A model generated the notes under the pieces. That model saw only the letters and a program-made list of their open reading frames with translations, searched no databases and was not told the DNA's origin. From the NCBI GenBank assembly GCA_048201975.1, contig DBFBGQ010000100.1, positions 1-58,696 of the forward strand: 58,696 nucleotides of DNA, given 5' to 3'. Source of the DNA: Egerieenecus sp048201975. Lineage in GTDB: Bacteria > Bacillota > Clostridia > Christensenellales > Aristaeellaceae. Positions 8,601 to 15,872 of the stretch are shown piece by piece. The position numbers were made by a program, and so were the translations under genes. How positions within the stretch are numbered: the first letter of the stretch is position 1; each line of letters opens with the position of its first letter.

Positions 8601-10765
8601 GTGTGGTGGCGCAGATTCCTGAATATAGCCAGGTGACCCTGCTGTACGAGGGCAGCATTTGGACCAAGGTATCCTGGAACGGGCTTTCCGGGTATGTGAT
8701 GACCAAGTACCTTTCCCGTGGCAGCGCTCCCTCCGGCAGCGTAGCCACGGTCTACACGGTTTCCGGCAGCCTGAACCTGCGCCAGAGCCCCAGCACCGGA
8801 GCCAAGGTGCTGGCGCGTATTCCGCGGTTGCAGCAGCTGACGGTGCTGCAATCCGGGGCGGTGTGGTGCCAGGTGAGCTGGAACGGTTGGACCGGGTATG
8901 TGCAGACGCAGTTCCTGCGCTTTGAGGGCACGGCGACGCCCACCCCCGGCGCGACGGCTACGCCCATTCCGGGCGGCACGGCCGCATGGGTCTGGACGCC
9001 CTCGGGGAGCCTGAACCTTCGGGAGAGTCCTTCCACCGGCGCGCGCATCCTGCGCACCATCCCTCGCCTGGCGGAGTTGACCGTGCTACAACAGGGCAGT
9101 CAGTGGTCCACCGTGAGCTACCAGGGCGTCACGGGCTATGTGATGTCCACCTACTTGACCTATACCAATCCGCTCCTGCCCAGCCCGACGCCTACTCCGG
9201 GAACAGGCAGCACCGCCGCATGGGTCTGGACGCCCTCGGGGAGCCTGAACCTTCGGGAGAGCCCCTCCACCGGCGCGCGCATCCTGCGCACCATTCCCCG
9301 CCTGGCGGAGCTGACCGTGCTGCAGCAGGGGAGCGTATGGTGCCAGGTGAGCTATCAGGGGCAGCAGGGCTATGTGCAGACGCAGTTCCTGAGCTTTGCC
9401 CAGCCGGAGGTAACGCCGACACCGACGCCGCCCATGGGTACGGATACCGACATTCCCGGTTCCTCCTATGCGGCGTGGGTACTCACGCCTTCGGGGAGCC
9501 TGAACCTGCGCGCAAGCCCCTCCACCAGCGCGAAAATCCTCCGCACCATCCCCCGGCTGGGGCTGGTAACGGTTTACCAAAGCACCGGCGAATGGTCGCA
9601 AGTCAGCTATCAAAACTACATGGGATACGTGCAGACCAAGTTCCTGACCACCACCAATCCCAACCAGAGCACGGCGGTTCCGCAGCCTACGGCTACGCCC
9701 GCCGCCTCGGTGGTTGCCTGGGTGCTGACGCCCTCCGGCGGCCTGAACCTTCGGGAGAGCGCTTCCACCGCCGCCAAGGTCAAGCTGGTCATTCCCCGGC
9801 TGAGCCAGGTGACCGCCTACGCCCAGAGCGGCAATTGGGTCCAGGTCAGCTACCAGGGAGTGTCCGGCTATGTGCAGAGCAATTACCTGACCTATACCGA
9901 CCCGGGGCAGGCCACGGCGACGCCCACCGCCGGCGCGGCGGGTTCCGCCTGGGTGCTGACGCCCTCGGGGGACCTGAACCTTCGAGAGACCGCGTCTACC
10001 TCGGCCCGAGTGCTGCGGACCATTCCACGCCTGGCGGAGGTGACGCTCTACCAGTGGGGCTCCACCTGGAGCCGGGTGGGGTATCAAGGGGTAACGGGGT
10101 ATGTGCAGTCCAGCTTCTTGACATTGCTCAATCCTGGTGGGACGGCGACGCCCAGCGCGCCCACGCCTACGCCTGCGCCGGTGCCCGTGACCCGAGCCTG
10201 GGTATGGACGGCCTCCGGCGGATTGAACCTGCGGCAGAGCCCGTCCCAGAACGCCGCCGTGCTGTGCGTAATACCGCGGCTGACCCAGGTGGAAATCGTG
10301 AGCGCTTCCAATGGGTGGAGTTATATTCGCTATGAAGGCCGGACAGGGTATGTCCAGTCCCAGTTCCTTACGGAAAGCGAGCCGTCCAATGTGGTCAGCG
10401 GGGTGGTCAGCGTGACTGCCGCGCCGGTCACGGAAGCGCCTGCCGCTGCCGCGCCGGTTACGGAAGCGCCTGTGACCGCTCCGCCGGTCACGGAGGCGCC
10501 GGCTACCCCCGCGCCCACCATGCCCGCCATGGATGCCACGCTGCGGGAGGTGGAGAATCTGACCGCCACGGTGGGGGATGCAACCATTGGCATGTACGTT
10601 GCCTGCGATGCGGCGTCTCCCTTGCTCACGCAGCTGCCGGACGGCACGCTGCTGACCGTTTTGCAGCAGGGGGATACCTGGTGCAAGGTACGATGGGAGG
10701 CCCAAAACCTGGAAGGCTATTGCGAGACACGCTACCTGATACTTTCGGAGGGAAGCGCGGCATGA
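5657..10765 (+). CDS. SpoIID/LytB-domain protein with 15 SH3-like repeats, exported
   Basis: A 1702-residue exported protein. Residues 1-29 are a signal peptide (basic start, hydrophobic core, ends near SDARA). The SpoIID/LytB domain covers about 100-440, with PYEMGDSAPLEALKAQAVAART (conserved Glu of this lytic-transglycosylase family) and HGVGMSQRGAMQMA. From about residue 477 to the end come 15 bacterial SH3-like repeats of about 60 residues, most with the core LNLR, an IP turn and a GYV ending, joined by Pro/Thr/Ala linkers (PTPTP type, and VTEAP repeats near 1590-1620). Known SpoIID proteins cleave peptidoglycan at glycan strands; repeats of this kind usually bind cell wall. B. subtilis SpoIID is only about 340 residues, so the tail is exceptional. 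The start has AAGGAGG upstream. It overlaps trmN6 by ATGA. A role in vegetative wall remodelling rather than engulfment is possible. Confidence 0.9.
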   Translation: MKARILRGALALWMALCLVVMAAPSDARATDVDAAPLTVRSAATNGMVRVYLSSLGSPTQLDITVSGSYTLGGNTSLAMSSGETVRVTFDTQTGMISLTRNGQTTAMGQEVAFRRHATSGSSGLKIAQARKSGNLYPGDLYLKAQKSGSGYRLYPIVHVYIEYYLNGVLPYEMGDSAPLEALKAQAVAARTYTLNKMNIRSSSLYDVVDTTNDQVYYGNSDSTANCTAAVTATKGIVLTNHGQLTSCYYTASNGGQTESASNAWGSSGYSYLTVKDDPFDLMNAASTVRSATIYADYDAAGQKAGLTTLLNSKAQSALSAQGLSGSIATITSVTPHTPKFASPSRLYTKVDFGVLCQTSAGEVPLTLTCNIFTELETALGLGINGSANELWSVKESGSNWILQARRYGHGVGMSQRGAMQMASLGYSYDQILGFYYVNSVRVQYTFTHTILSPVESGGNDVLTSTEEPAEITGGGQATATVKLISTGDRLAIRASASESGQILTSLANGALVTVVSRGDSWTQVRYGAIVGYVQTSALNFQGTPPTGAETAVTTIAGYATVSASGTLNLRESASMSARVVTTIPNGAVLPVFEQLAGWAKVQYGAQTGYASTDFLVFSSTYPGQVADPSGNAATVTLASGSGTVNLRASASTSGQVLARLPHGTVVTALRDDGAWCQVYVNGTYGYIMSAYLTYGGAAEQPPAENTSPLQPGETEAVVQCIDASLPLFAAADASSTVLAQIPRGESIVVTQRATPFSQARYGTLTGYVATASLDFPGDDQAATIQSYARVTTASGSLNLRALPQAGSRILRTIPRNSLVGVLEEGSEWCRVIYESSMGYVMRAYLTMEGQAGSADGTLYAVVTTPSGTLNLRAVPSRNAQVLCTIAPNTRLPVLEKGASWSKVNYDGIVGYVMNEFLVFEAFQPTPAPGTTATPSLGTGTDLTTPAPTSAPAVTPAPSSATATVVTGGGSLNLREYGSTTARVVAQIPEYSQVTLLYEGSIWTKVSWNGLSGYVMTKYLSRGSAPSGSVATVYTVSGSLNLRQSPSTGAKVLARIPRLQQLTVLQSGAVWCQVSWNGWTGYVQTQFLRFEGTATPTPGATATPIPGGTAAWVWTPSGSLNLRESPSTGARILRTIPRLAELTVLQQGSQWSTVSYQGVTGYVMSTYLTYTNPLLPSPTPTPGTGSTAAWVWTPSGSLNLRESPSTGARILRTIPRLAELTVLQQGSVWCQVSYQGQQGYVQTQFLSFAQPEVTPTPTPPMGTDTDIPGSSYAAWVLTPSGSLNLRASPSTSAKILRTIPRLGLVTVYQSTGEWSQVSYQNYMGYVQTKFLTTTNPNQSTAVPQPTATPAASVVAWVLTPSGGLNLRESASTAAKVKLVIPRLSQVTAYAQSGNWVQVSYQGVSGYVQSNYLTYTDPGQATATPTAGAAGSAWVLTPSGDLNLRETASTSARVLRTIPRLAEVTLYQWGSTWSRVGYQGVTGYVQSSFLTLLNPGGTATPSAPTPTPAPVPVTRAWVWTASGGLNLRQSPSQNAAVLCVIPRLTQVEIVSASNGWSYIRYEGRTGYVQSQFLTESEPSNVVSGVVSVTAAPVTEAPAAAAPVTEAPVTAPPVTEAPATPAPTMPAMDATLREVENLTATVGDATIGMYVACDAASPLLTQLPDGTLLTVLQQGDTWCKVRWEAQNLEGYCETRYLILSEGSAA
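8981..9333 (+). repeat. Near-identical tandem repeat units encoding SH3 repeats 9 and 10
   Basis: Two copies of about 119 bp, at 8981-9099 and 9215-9333, offset by 234 bp (78 codons). They differ at only a handful of mostly third-codon positions, so the encoded repeats match for about 40 residues. Neighbouring repeats are far more diverged. This points to a recent duplication or gene conversion. Confidence 0.85.
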
Positions 10766-11490
10766 GTGAAGACGAGCGGCTGGATGATTTGCAATTTGCA
10801 GGGCTGAAAATCCTGCAGAAGACCACGGGGTTCCGTTTCGGCATGGACGCGGTGCTGCTAAGCGATTTCGTCCGGGCGGAGCCCTCTGCCACGGTGGCCG
10901 ATTTTGGCACGGGCACGGGCATCTTGCCGCTGCTATTGTGGGGGCGCGGAAAGGGCAAGCGCTTTGAAGCCTTTGAGATTCAGCCGGACATGGCGGACAT
11001 GGCCCGGCGCAGCGTCGCCATGAACGGCCTGAGCGAGCAGATTCACGTCCATCTTGCTTCGGTGGAGGAGGCGCCCTTGCTGCTGCCCCCGGGAAGCGTG
11101 GACGTGGTGGTCTGCAATCCGCCGTATGGGACGCCGGGCGCGACACTGCACAATCCCGGCCCCGCCAAGGATGTAGCCCGCCATCAGGACGCCCGGGGGC
11201 TGAACCCCTGGTTTACCGCTGCCTACCGGTTGCTGCGGGGGAGGGGGCGCATGGCGCTGATTTATCCCGCGCCCATGATGCTGGCCCTGATGAACGATCT
11301 GGCTCGGGCGGCGCTCACGCCCAAGCGTTTCCGGCTGGTTTATCCACGGGTGGACAAGCCGGCCAACCTGGTGCTGGTGGAGGCGGTCAAGGATGCCCGG
11401 CCCACATTGCAGCCGGAGCCGCCGTTGATTATCTATGAGCAGGACGGTTTGCTGACGGAGACTTTGCGCAACATCTATCATCAGCAGTAA
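10762..11490 (+). CDS. tRNA1(Val) adenine-N6 methyltransferase-like (TrmN6/YfiC family)
   Basis: A 242-residue class I SAM-dependent methyltransferase. It shows a TrmN6-type opening (GFRFGMDAVLLSDF, about 26-39), the SAM motif ADFGTGTGILPLLL (about 48-61) and the catalytic NPPYGT (about 121-126) typical of N6-adenine methylation. Family members modify A37 of tRNA1(Val). Length fits. The ATG at 10762 overlaps the stop of the SpoIID gene (ATGA), so translation is coupled; an upstream in-frame extension lies inside the SpoIID gene and is not used. The link to a cell-wall gene is probably operon convenience rather than function. Confidence 0.85.
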   Translation: MSEDERLDDLQFAGLKILQKTTGFRFGMDAVLLSDFVRAEPSATVADFGTGTGILPLLLWGRGKGKRFEAFEIQPDMADMARRSVAMNGLSEQIHVHLASVEEAPLLLPPGSVDVVVCNPPYGTPGATLHNPGPAKDVARHQDARGLNPWFTAAYRLLRGRGRMALIYPAPMMLALMNDLARAALTPKRFRLVYPRVDKPANLVLVEAVKDARPTLQPEPPLIIYEQDGLLTETLRNIYHQQ

Positions 11491-11498
11491 ACAATGAG

Positions 11499-11722
11499 GC
11501 CGGAGGGGGAACGCCCCTCCGGCTCAGACTGCTGAAAAAGGCATGCTTTTTCACACCAGCATGAAGAAATGAAACTTACGACTCCATAACCTGCAGAAGT
11601 TTCATCGCGTATGGAGTCCAAAGGAGTCCAGGGGGCGATCGGAAAGCCCCCTGGTCGCCTCGAGGCTTTCGATTCAATCCCAAAGGATTGAATCGAAAGG
11701 TCGCTTTGCGACTTGACCTTTC
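11499..11722. other. Intergenic tract packed with inverted repeats, unassigned
   Basis: No gene is seen from 11491 to 11867. The tract holds successive perfect stems: 11499-11508/11514-11523 (10 bp, GCCGGAGGGG), 11533-11540/11546-11553 (GAAAAAG core), an interleaved pair 11569-11576/11598-11605 and 11580-11588/11610-11618 (pseudoknot topology), 11628-11636/11646-11654 (CCAGGGGGC), a 15-bp stem 11666-11680/11685-11699 with a CAAA loop, and 11700-11704/11708-11712; a further one, 11715-11722/11726-11733, abuts the repeat described next. It may be a mobile palindromic element, a structured RNA, or both. Confidence 0.6.
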
Positions 11723-11732
11723 GAAGAAAGGT

Positions 11733-11820
11733 CAACCTTGCAGAGGCGAAATCCTCTGTGCTTGCAAGAATTCATGGTATAACTTGCAAAACAGATAAAG
11801 CAGAATACTTTGTCAACGCT
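11733..11820 (+). repeat. 88-bp structured interspersed repeat, copy A
   Basis: Begins CAACCTTGCAGAGGC and ends near TTTGTCAACGCT. A second copy lies inverted at 58421-58508. Both keep a CAGAGG/CCTCTG hairpin and a TTGCAAG/CTTGCAA inverted repeat while the loops vary. Translated, most differences change amino acids, so it is not a coding relic under selection. Confidence 0.75.
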
Positions 11821-11823
11821 CGG

Positions 11824-11866
11824 AAGTCTGTGCCGGAGGACATGCGCCTCCGGCACAGACTTTTTT
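11824..11866 (+). terminator. Rho-independent terminator after the SpoIID-trmN6 operon
   Basis: Long perfect stem AAGTCTGTGCCGGAGG with its complement around an ACATGC-like loop, followed by six T's on the plus strand. It is convergent with the HIT gene; on the minus strand the stem is followed by CTTCC, a poorer U-tract. Confidence 0.85.
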
Positions 11867-11867
11867 G

Positions 11868-12326
11868 TCAGCAAAGCCGCTCCAGCTCCGTTCGGAGCGC
11901 GGCTTTCATCCGCTCCAACGCCTCTGGGGAGGGGCGGGCCTCCTCCGCATACATCTTTTCCCGGGGATACCACCATACCGGGCCCCGGCCCCTGTCCCCG
12001 CCGCCGTCCAGATCCCCGGACCTGCGTGGGAAAAGATGCCAATGCAGGTGGGAGTCTCCGTTGCCCAACAGCTCCAGGTTCATCTTCTCCGCGCCGAAGG
12101 CTTTCGCCGCCGCCTCGGCCACCAGGGACATTTCCTCCAGGAATTTCAGCTTCACGTCGGGTTGCAGGTGAAACAGCTCGGTTGCATGCTCCTTGCAAAG
12201 GAACAGCGTATATCCCGCAAAATGCTGATGATCCCCCAGCACCACGTAGCCCGTCTGCATTTCCTTGACAAAATACGGGTTCTCCCCCGCCTGAATCTGC
12301 CGAATCCGATCACAAATGAGGCACAT
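11868..12326 (-). CDS. HIT-family nucleotide hydrolase/transferase
   Basis: A 152-residue protein with the histidine triad HLHWHLF (about 93-99), the catalytic signature of HIT proteins (Hint, Fhit, GalT-like), which hydrolyse or transfer nucleoside monophosphates from dinucleotide or aminoacyl-adenylate substrates. An N-terminal CLIC (Cys 2 and Cys 5) may form half of a zinc site, as in Hint-like members. The substrate is unknown. AGGAG lies 8 nt before the ATG. It sits 41 bp downstream of metH on the same strand, so it may be the last gene of the methionine operon, although a hairpin lies between. Confidence 0.88.
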   Translation of the reverse strand: MCLICDRIRQIQAGENPYFVKEMQTGYVVLGDHQHFAGYTLFLCKEHATELFHLQPDVKLKFLEEMSLVAEAAAKAFGAEKMNLELLGNGDSHLHWHLFPRRSGDLDGGGDRGRGPVWWYPREKMYAEEARPSPEALERMKAALRTELERLC

Positions 12327-12341
12327 CTGCTTCTCTCCTTT

Positions 12342-12369
12342 GCGCCGGGGCGTACCCGGCGCTCTTTTT
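12342..12369 (+). terminator. Hairpin with rightward U-tract between metH and the HIT gene
   Basis: GCGCCGGG-type stem at 12342-12362, followed on the plus strand by TCTTTTT. The flanking genes are on the minus strand, where the stem is followed by AAAGG, so it would stop antisense transcripts rather than the operon. Confidence 0.5.
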
Positions 12370-14731
12370 ACGCATGCTCCTGGGCGAAGCGGACGGTATC
12401 CATGGCGTCCCGGGCGTAGGCGTCGGCGCCCATGGCGCGGGCCAGCTCGGAGGTGAGCACTGCGCCGCCCACCACCACCCGGCAGCCGGGGGCCTCCCGG
12501 CGCAGCAGCGCTACGGTGCGCTCCATGGCCGGGACCGTGGTGGTCATCAGCGCGGAAAGCCCCACCATGTGCAGCTTCTCCCGGCGCACCGCCTCCAGCA
12601 CCTGCTGGGGCTTCACGTTTTTGCCCAGGTCGATGACCTCGAACCCGTAGGACTCCAGCAGCACCCGGACAATGTTTTTGCCAATGTCATGGATATCTCC
12701 CTCCACGGTGGCCAGAGCGATGCGGCCCTGGGCGCGAAGTCCGCCGCCGGACGCGCCCAGCGCCTGCTGCACCAGGGCGAACGCCCCCTGCGCCGCTTCG
12801 GCGCTCATGAGCAGCTGGGGCAGGAACAGCGTTCCCGCCTCATACGCGTCGCCCACCCGGGTCAGCGCGGGAAGCAGGCGCTCCTCCACCAGCGCCATGG
12901 GCGGCGCTCCCGCATCCAGCAGCTGGCGGACGGCGCGTTCCGCCTCCGCCCGCAGCCCGCGGAAAACGGCCTCCTCCAGGGGGAACTCCGCCGGAGCCGC
13001 CGCAGGAGCCGCCGGGGCGCCCCCGAAGCGCGCCAGGTAAGCCCGACAGCCCGGATCCCGGCCGGAGAGGGTCATGGCCGCCTGCCAGGCGTCCGCCATG
13101 GATTCGCTCAGGGGGTTCAAAATGGCCGCGTCCAGCCCCGCCTGCAACGCCATGGTCAAGAAGGACGCCGTCAGCTTCTCCCGCCGGGGCAGGCCGAAGG
13201 AAACGTTGGACACCCCCAGCACCGTGCGCACCCCCAGCTCCTCCCGGCAGCGGCGCAGTGTCTCCAGGGTGACCAGGGCGTTCCGCTCCCCGGTGGAGAC
13301 GGTCATGGTCAGGGCGTCCATGACCAGATCCCGCTTTTCGATACCGTAGCGGGCGGCCTCCGCGATGATCCGCCGGGCAATGGCCACCCGCCCCTCCGCC
13401 GTGTCGGGAATGCCATCCTCGTCCAGCAGCAGCGCCACCACCGTTCCTCCATAGCGTTTGGCCAGGGGAAACACCTGCTCCATCACCGCCCGCTTGCCGC
13501 TGACGGAGTTGATCAGCGCCTTGCCGTTGTAAAGGCGCAGCCCCCGGGCCAGCGCCTGGGGATCGGCGGTGTCCAGCTGCAGGGGGCAGGCGCATACCCC
13601 CTGAATGCCGGATACGGCCCGCTCCATCCATGCCGCCTCGTCCACCCCCGCCAGGCCCACGTTCACATCCAATATCTCCGCCCCGGCCGCAGCCTGGCTA
13701 ACGGCCTCCTTGAGCAGGTAGTTCACGTCCCCGGCGCGCAGGGCTTCCTGCATGCGCTTCTTGCCCGTGGGATTCACCCGTTCGCCGATGATCACCGGCG
13801 AGCGGTTCAGGCACACCGCTTCGCTCCCCGAAGCCACCCAGGTTTCCGTCACCGGGGACGCCGGCACGGGCGCCACGTCCCGGCAGGCCGCCACCATGGC
13901 GCGAATGTGTTCCGGGGTGGTGCCACAGCAGCCCCCCAGCAGCCACGCCCCCGCCTGGCCCAGGGCCCGCTGGGTACGGGCGAACTCCTCCGGCCCGGCG
14001 GGGAACACCGTGCGCCCGCTCTCCATCCGCGGCAATCCCGCGTTGGGGGAGCACAGCAGCGGCCGGGCCGTCACCTGGCGGACGCGGTGAAGCAGGGGCA
14101 TCATCTCTTCCCCGCCCAGTCCGCAGTTCAGCCCCAGAGCCGTCACCCCCAGGCCGTCCAGCAGCACCGCCATGGTTTCCACCGTGCCGCCAGTGAGCAG
14201 CCGCCCCGTGGCGTCGGCGGTCATGGTGGCCAGGATGGGCAAGCCGCAGGCTTTCCGCACGCCCAGCACCGCCGCCTTCATTTCATAGGGGTCGCCCATG
14301 GTCTCAATGATCACCAGCTCCGCGCCGGCCTCCGCCCCCCAGGCGGCCGCCTGGCGGTACAGGGCCACGGCCTCCTCAAAGGGCAGCTCCCCATAGGGGG
14401 CCAGCAGCTTGCCCGTGGGGCCCATGTCCAGGGCAGCCATGCCATGGCCCGCCTCCTGCACCGCGCGGCATGCCAGCCTGACCCCCGCGTGGATCACCTC
14501 CTGCAGCTCCGCCCCGAACCGCGTTCCGGTGGCCCCGAAGGTATTGGCGGTGACGATATCGCAGCCCGCCGCCAGATAGGCCCGGTGCACCGCCAGCACC
14601 TGCTCCGGATGGGTCAGGTTCCACCCTTCGGGAGCCTCGCCCCCCGTCAGTCCTGCGGCTTGCAGCATGGTGCCCATGCCTCCGTCCACAAAAACCATCC
14701 GCTTGCCCAGCAATGCTTCGATGGTCATCAT
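12368..14731 (-). CDS. metH: Cobalamin-dependent methionine synthase, short form lacking the activation domain
   Basis: A 787-residue enzyme transferring methyl from 5-methyltetrahydrofolate to homocysteine through cobalamin. Domains in order: homocysteine-binding barrel (about 1-290; zinc cysteines in GLNCGLG and GGCCGTTPEHI), pterin-binding barrel (about 310-570; VIIGERVNPTGKKRM, LDVNVG), B12 cap (about 590-670) and B12-binding Rossmann domain with GDIHDIGKNIV (the cobalt-ligand His in DxHxxG). It ends there: the C-terminal SAM-dependent reactivation domain of E. coli MetH (about 1227 residues) is missing and is supplied by the separate gene at 15288-15872. GGGAGG lies 7 nt before the ATG at 14731; the start overlaps the preceding gene in an ATGA. 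Confidence 0.95.
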   Translation of the reverse strand: MMTIEALLGKRMVFVDGGMGTMLQAAGLTGGEAPEGWNLTHPEQVLAVHRAYLAAGCDIVTANTFGATGTRFGAELQEVIHAGVRLACRAVQEAGHGMAALDMGPTGKLLAPYGELPFEEAVALYRQAAAWGAEAGAELVIIETMGDPYEMKAAVLGVRKACGLPILATMTADATGRLLTGGTVETMAVLLDGLGVTALGLNCGLGGEEMMPLLHRVRQVTARPLLCSPNAGLPRMESGRTVFPAGPEEFARTQRALGQAGAWLLGGCCGTTPEHIRAMVAACRDVAPVPASPVTETWVASGSEAVCLNRSPVIIGERVNPTGKKRMQEALRAGDVNYLLKEAVSQAAAGAEILDVNVGLAGVDEAAWMERAVSGIQGVCACPLQLDTADPQALARGLRLYNGKALINSVSGKRAVMEQVFPLAKRYGGTVVALLLDEDGIPDTAEGRVAIARRIIAEAARYGIEKRDLVMDALTMTVSTGERNALVTLETLRRCREELGVRTVLGVSNVSFGLPRREKLTASFLTMALQAGLDAAILNPLSESMADAWQAAMTLSGRDPGCRAYLARFGGAPAAPAAAPAEFPLEEAVFRGLRAEAERAVRQLLDAGAPPMALVEERLLPALTRVGDAYEAGTLFLPQLLMSAEAAQGAFALVQQALGASGGGLRAQGRIALATVEGDIHDIGKNIVRVLLESYGFEVIDLGKNVKPQQVLEAVRREKLHMVGLSALMTTTVPAMERTVALLRREAPGCRVVVGGAVLTSELARAMGADAYARDAMDTVRFAQEHA

Positions 14732-15291
14732 GCTTTCCCTCCCATTTCCTTGCCCGTTCTCCGGGGCGCGGCGGGCTTGCGGCGCAGCTTCAGCGCCAGC
14801 CCCCGCTCCTGGGCCGCCTGCCGCAGCGCCTGTGCCAGACGCTCCGGACGCTCCTCCTCCGCAGCCTGCTCCGCCTGCTCCAGGGCCCGGCGCAGCTCCG
14901 GCAGCTCCAGCAGGTTCACCGCCACGCAGTAGAGGGTTTTCTTCCGCCCGTCCTGATAGCGCGCCAGCAGATAGCGCAGCAGCTCCGCCTTCGCTTCCTG
15001 CTCCCGGCCATAGGCCTCCGGGCCCATGGCGCGGGCCTTTTCCATGTCCCGCAGGCGGTTCTGCCCGGTGATGAAGGAGTCGTACCCACCCGGCTCCCCA
15101 TAGGTTTCGCAGGGATACGCCGGGCACTGGTAGCAGTAATCCACGCCGTGCTCCATGCCGCACCGGGCAATTTTACAGGACTGGTTGCCCGCGCCGCAGC
15201 CGCCGCAGTGGCCCCCCAGGCGCATGGGGCACAGCCCGCAGTTCAGCCCGCACAGGGAAAACCACAGATCCGTCCGTACAAAGCCTTTCAT
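14728..15291 (-). CDS. Cysteine-rich DUF3795-like protein of unknown function
   Basis: A 187-residue protein. The first 65 residues hold ten cysteines, in the order CGLNCGLC, HCGGC, C, C, CYQCPAYPC, a pattern seen in DUF3795 proteins and likely to bind a metal or Fe-S cluster. The rest is a charged helical tail rich in Arg, Glu and Ala. It overlaps the upstream and downstream genes by 4 bp each (ATGA), so it is translated as part of the methionine operon. The position between the reactivation protein and MetH hints at a helper role in cobalamin reduction or methyl transfer, but that is inference. Confidence 0.75.
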   Translation of the reverse strand: MKGFVRTDLWFSLCGLNCGLCPMRLGGHCGGCGAGNQSCKIARCGMEHGVDYCYQCPAYPCETYGEPGGYDSFITGQNRLRDMEKARAMGPEAYGREQEAKAELLRYLLARYQDGRKKTLYCVAVNLLELPELRRALEQAEQAAEEERPERLAQALRQAAQERGLALKLRRKPAAPRRTGKEMGGKA

Positions 15292-15872
15292 GCTCCGCCT
15301 CCCTCCTCAGGCCGAAGCCCGCACACCGCCGTCACCGATTTTTCCGGCTGCAGCTGCCCGCCGGCGTTCACCGTCAGCCCGATGCGGTATGCGCCCAGCC
15401 GGTTGAGCAGCGCCGGCTGAAGCGCCAGGGGCAGATCCCCATAGCCGGGGGAAAACCGGGGCGTGAGCCTCAGCCCCTCCTGCGCCACCTGCGCCGCCAG
15501 CTCTCCGCAGGCATCGTCCAGGGCGCGCTCCAGCATGGCGGCGGCACATCCGTTCACCGCCAGGGCCAGAGCCGGACGACTCAGCATCTCCCGGCGGATG
15601 AGGGCATCCACGGCGCTGCCCAGGGTGGCCCCCAGCAGCACGGCCTCCCCGCAGCCACGCAGGCAGCGGCGGATGCTCTCCCCGGGCAGGGGGAGGCCCT
15701 CCAGGCGCAGGCCGCCGGACCAATCCAGGGGCAGGCGGCAGAGCAGCAGCCGGAAGCTCGCCTGGGGCGCAAGCAGCGCCGCGGCTTCCTCCACCAGCGC
15801 CTCCAGCTCCGGGGCGGGCGCGCCGGGCGCGCCCATGTAGCGCAGGGCTTCCCGCCGGTCAAAGGGCGGCAT
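15288..15872 (-). CDS. Stand-alone methionine synthase activation-domain protein
   Basis: A 194-residue protein resembling the C-terminal activation domain of MetH, which binds SAM and reductively re-methylates inactive cob(II)alamin. Its key block is LTPRFSPGYGDLPLALQ, matching the RxSPGYGD motif of that domain, followed by KSVTAVCGL. The start at 15872 is set by GGAGGTG 7 nt upstream; it overlaps metF by 14 bp. The neighbouring metH lacks this domain, so the two proteins together would make a complete enzyme, an arrangement known from Clostridia and Thermotoga. Confidence 0.85.
   Translation of the reverse strand: MPPFDRREALRYMGAPGAPAPELEALVEEAAALLAPQASFRLLLCRLPLDWSGGLRLEGLPLPGESIRRCLRGCGEAVLLGATLGSAVDALIRREMLSRPALALAVNGCAAAMLERALDDACGELAAQVAQEGLRLTPRFSPGYGDLPLALQPALLNRLGAYRIGLTVNAGGQLQPEKSVTAVCGLRPEEGGGA

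Noticed and set aside
8981..10200. CRISPR-like periodic repeats
   Set aside because: The period is set by in-frame SH3 repeats of a single ORF; there are no short identical repeats with unique spacers. No CRISPR array or cas gene is seen anywhere in the window.
12374..14932. 852-codon plus-strand frame opposite metH
   Set aside because: Composition is Gln/His/Arg-rich, as expected from antisense of the metH reading frame; metH has all expected motifs.
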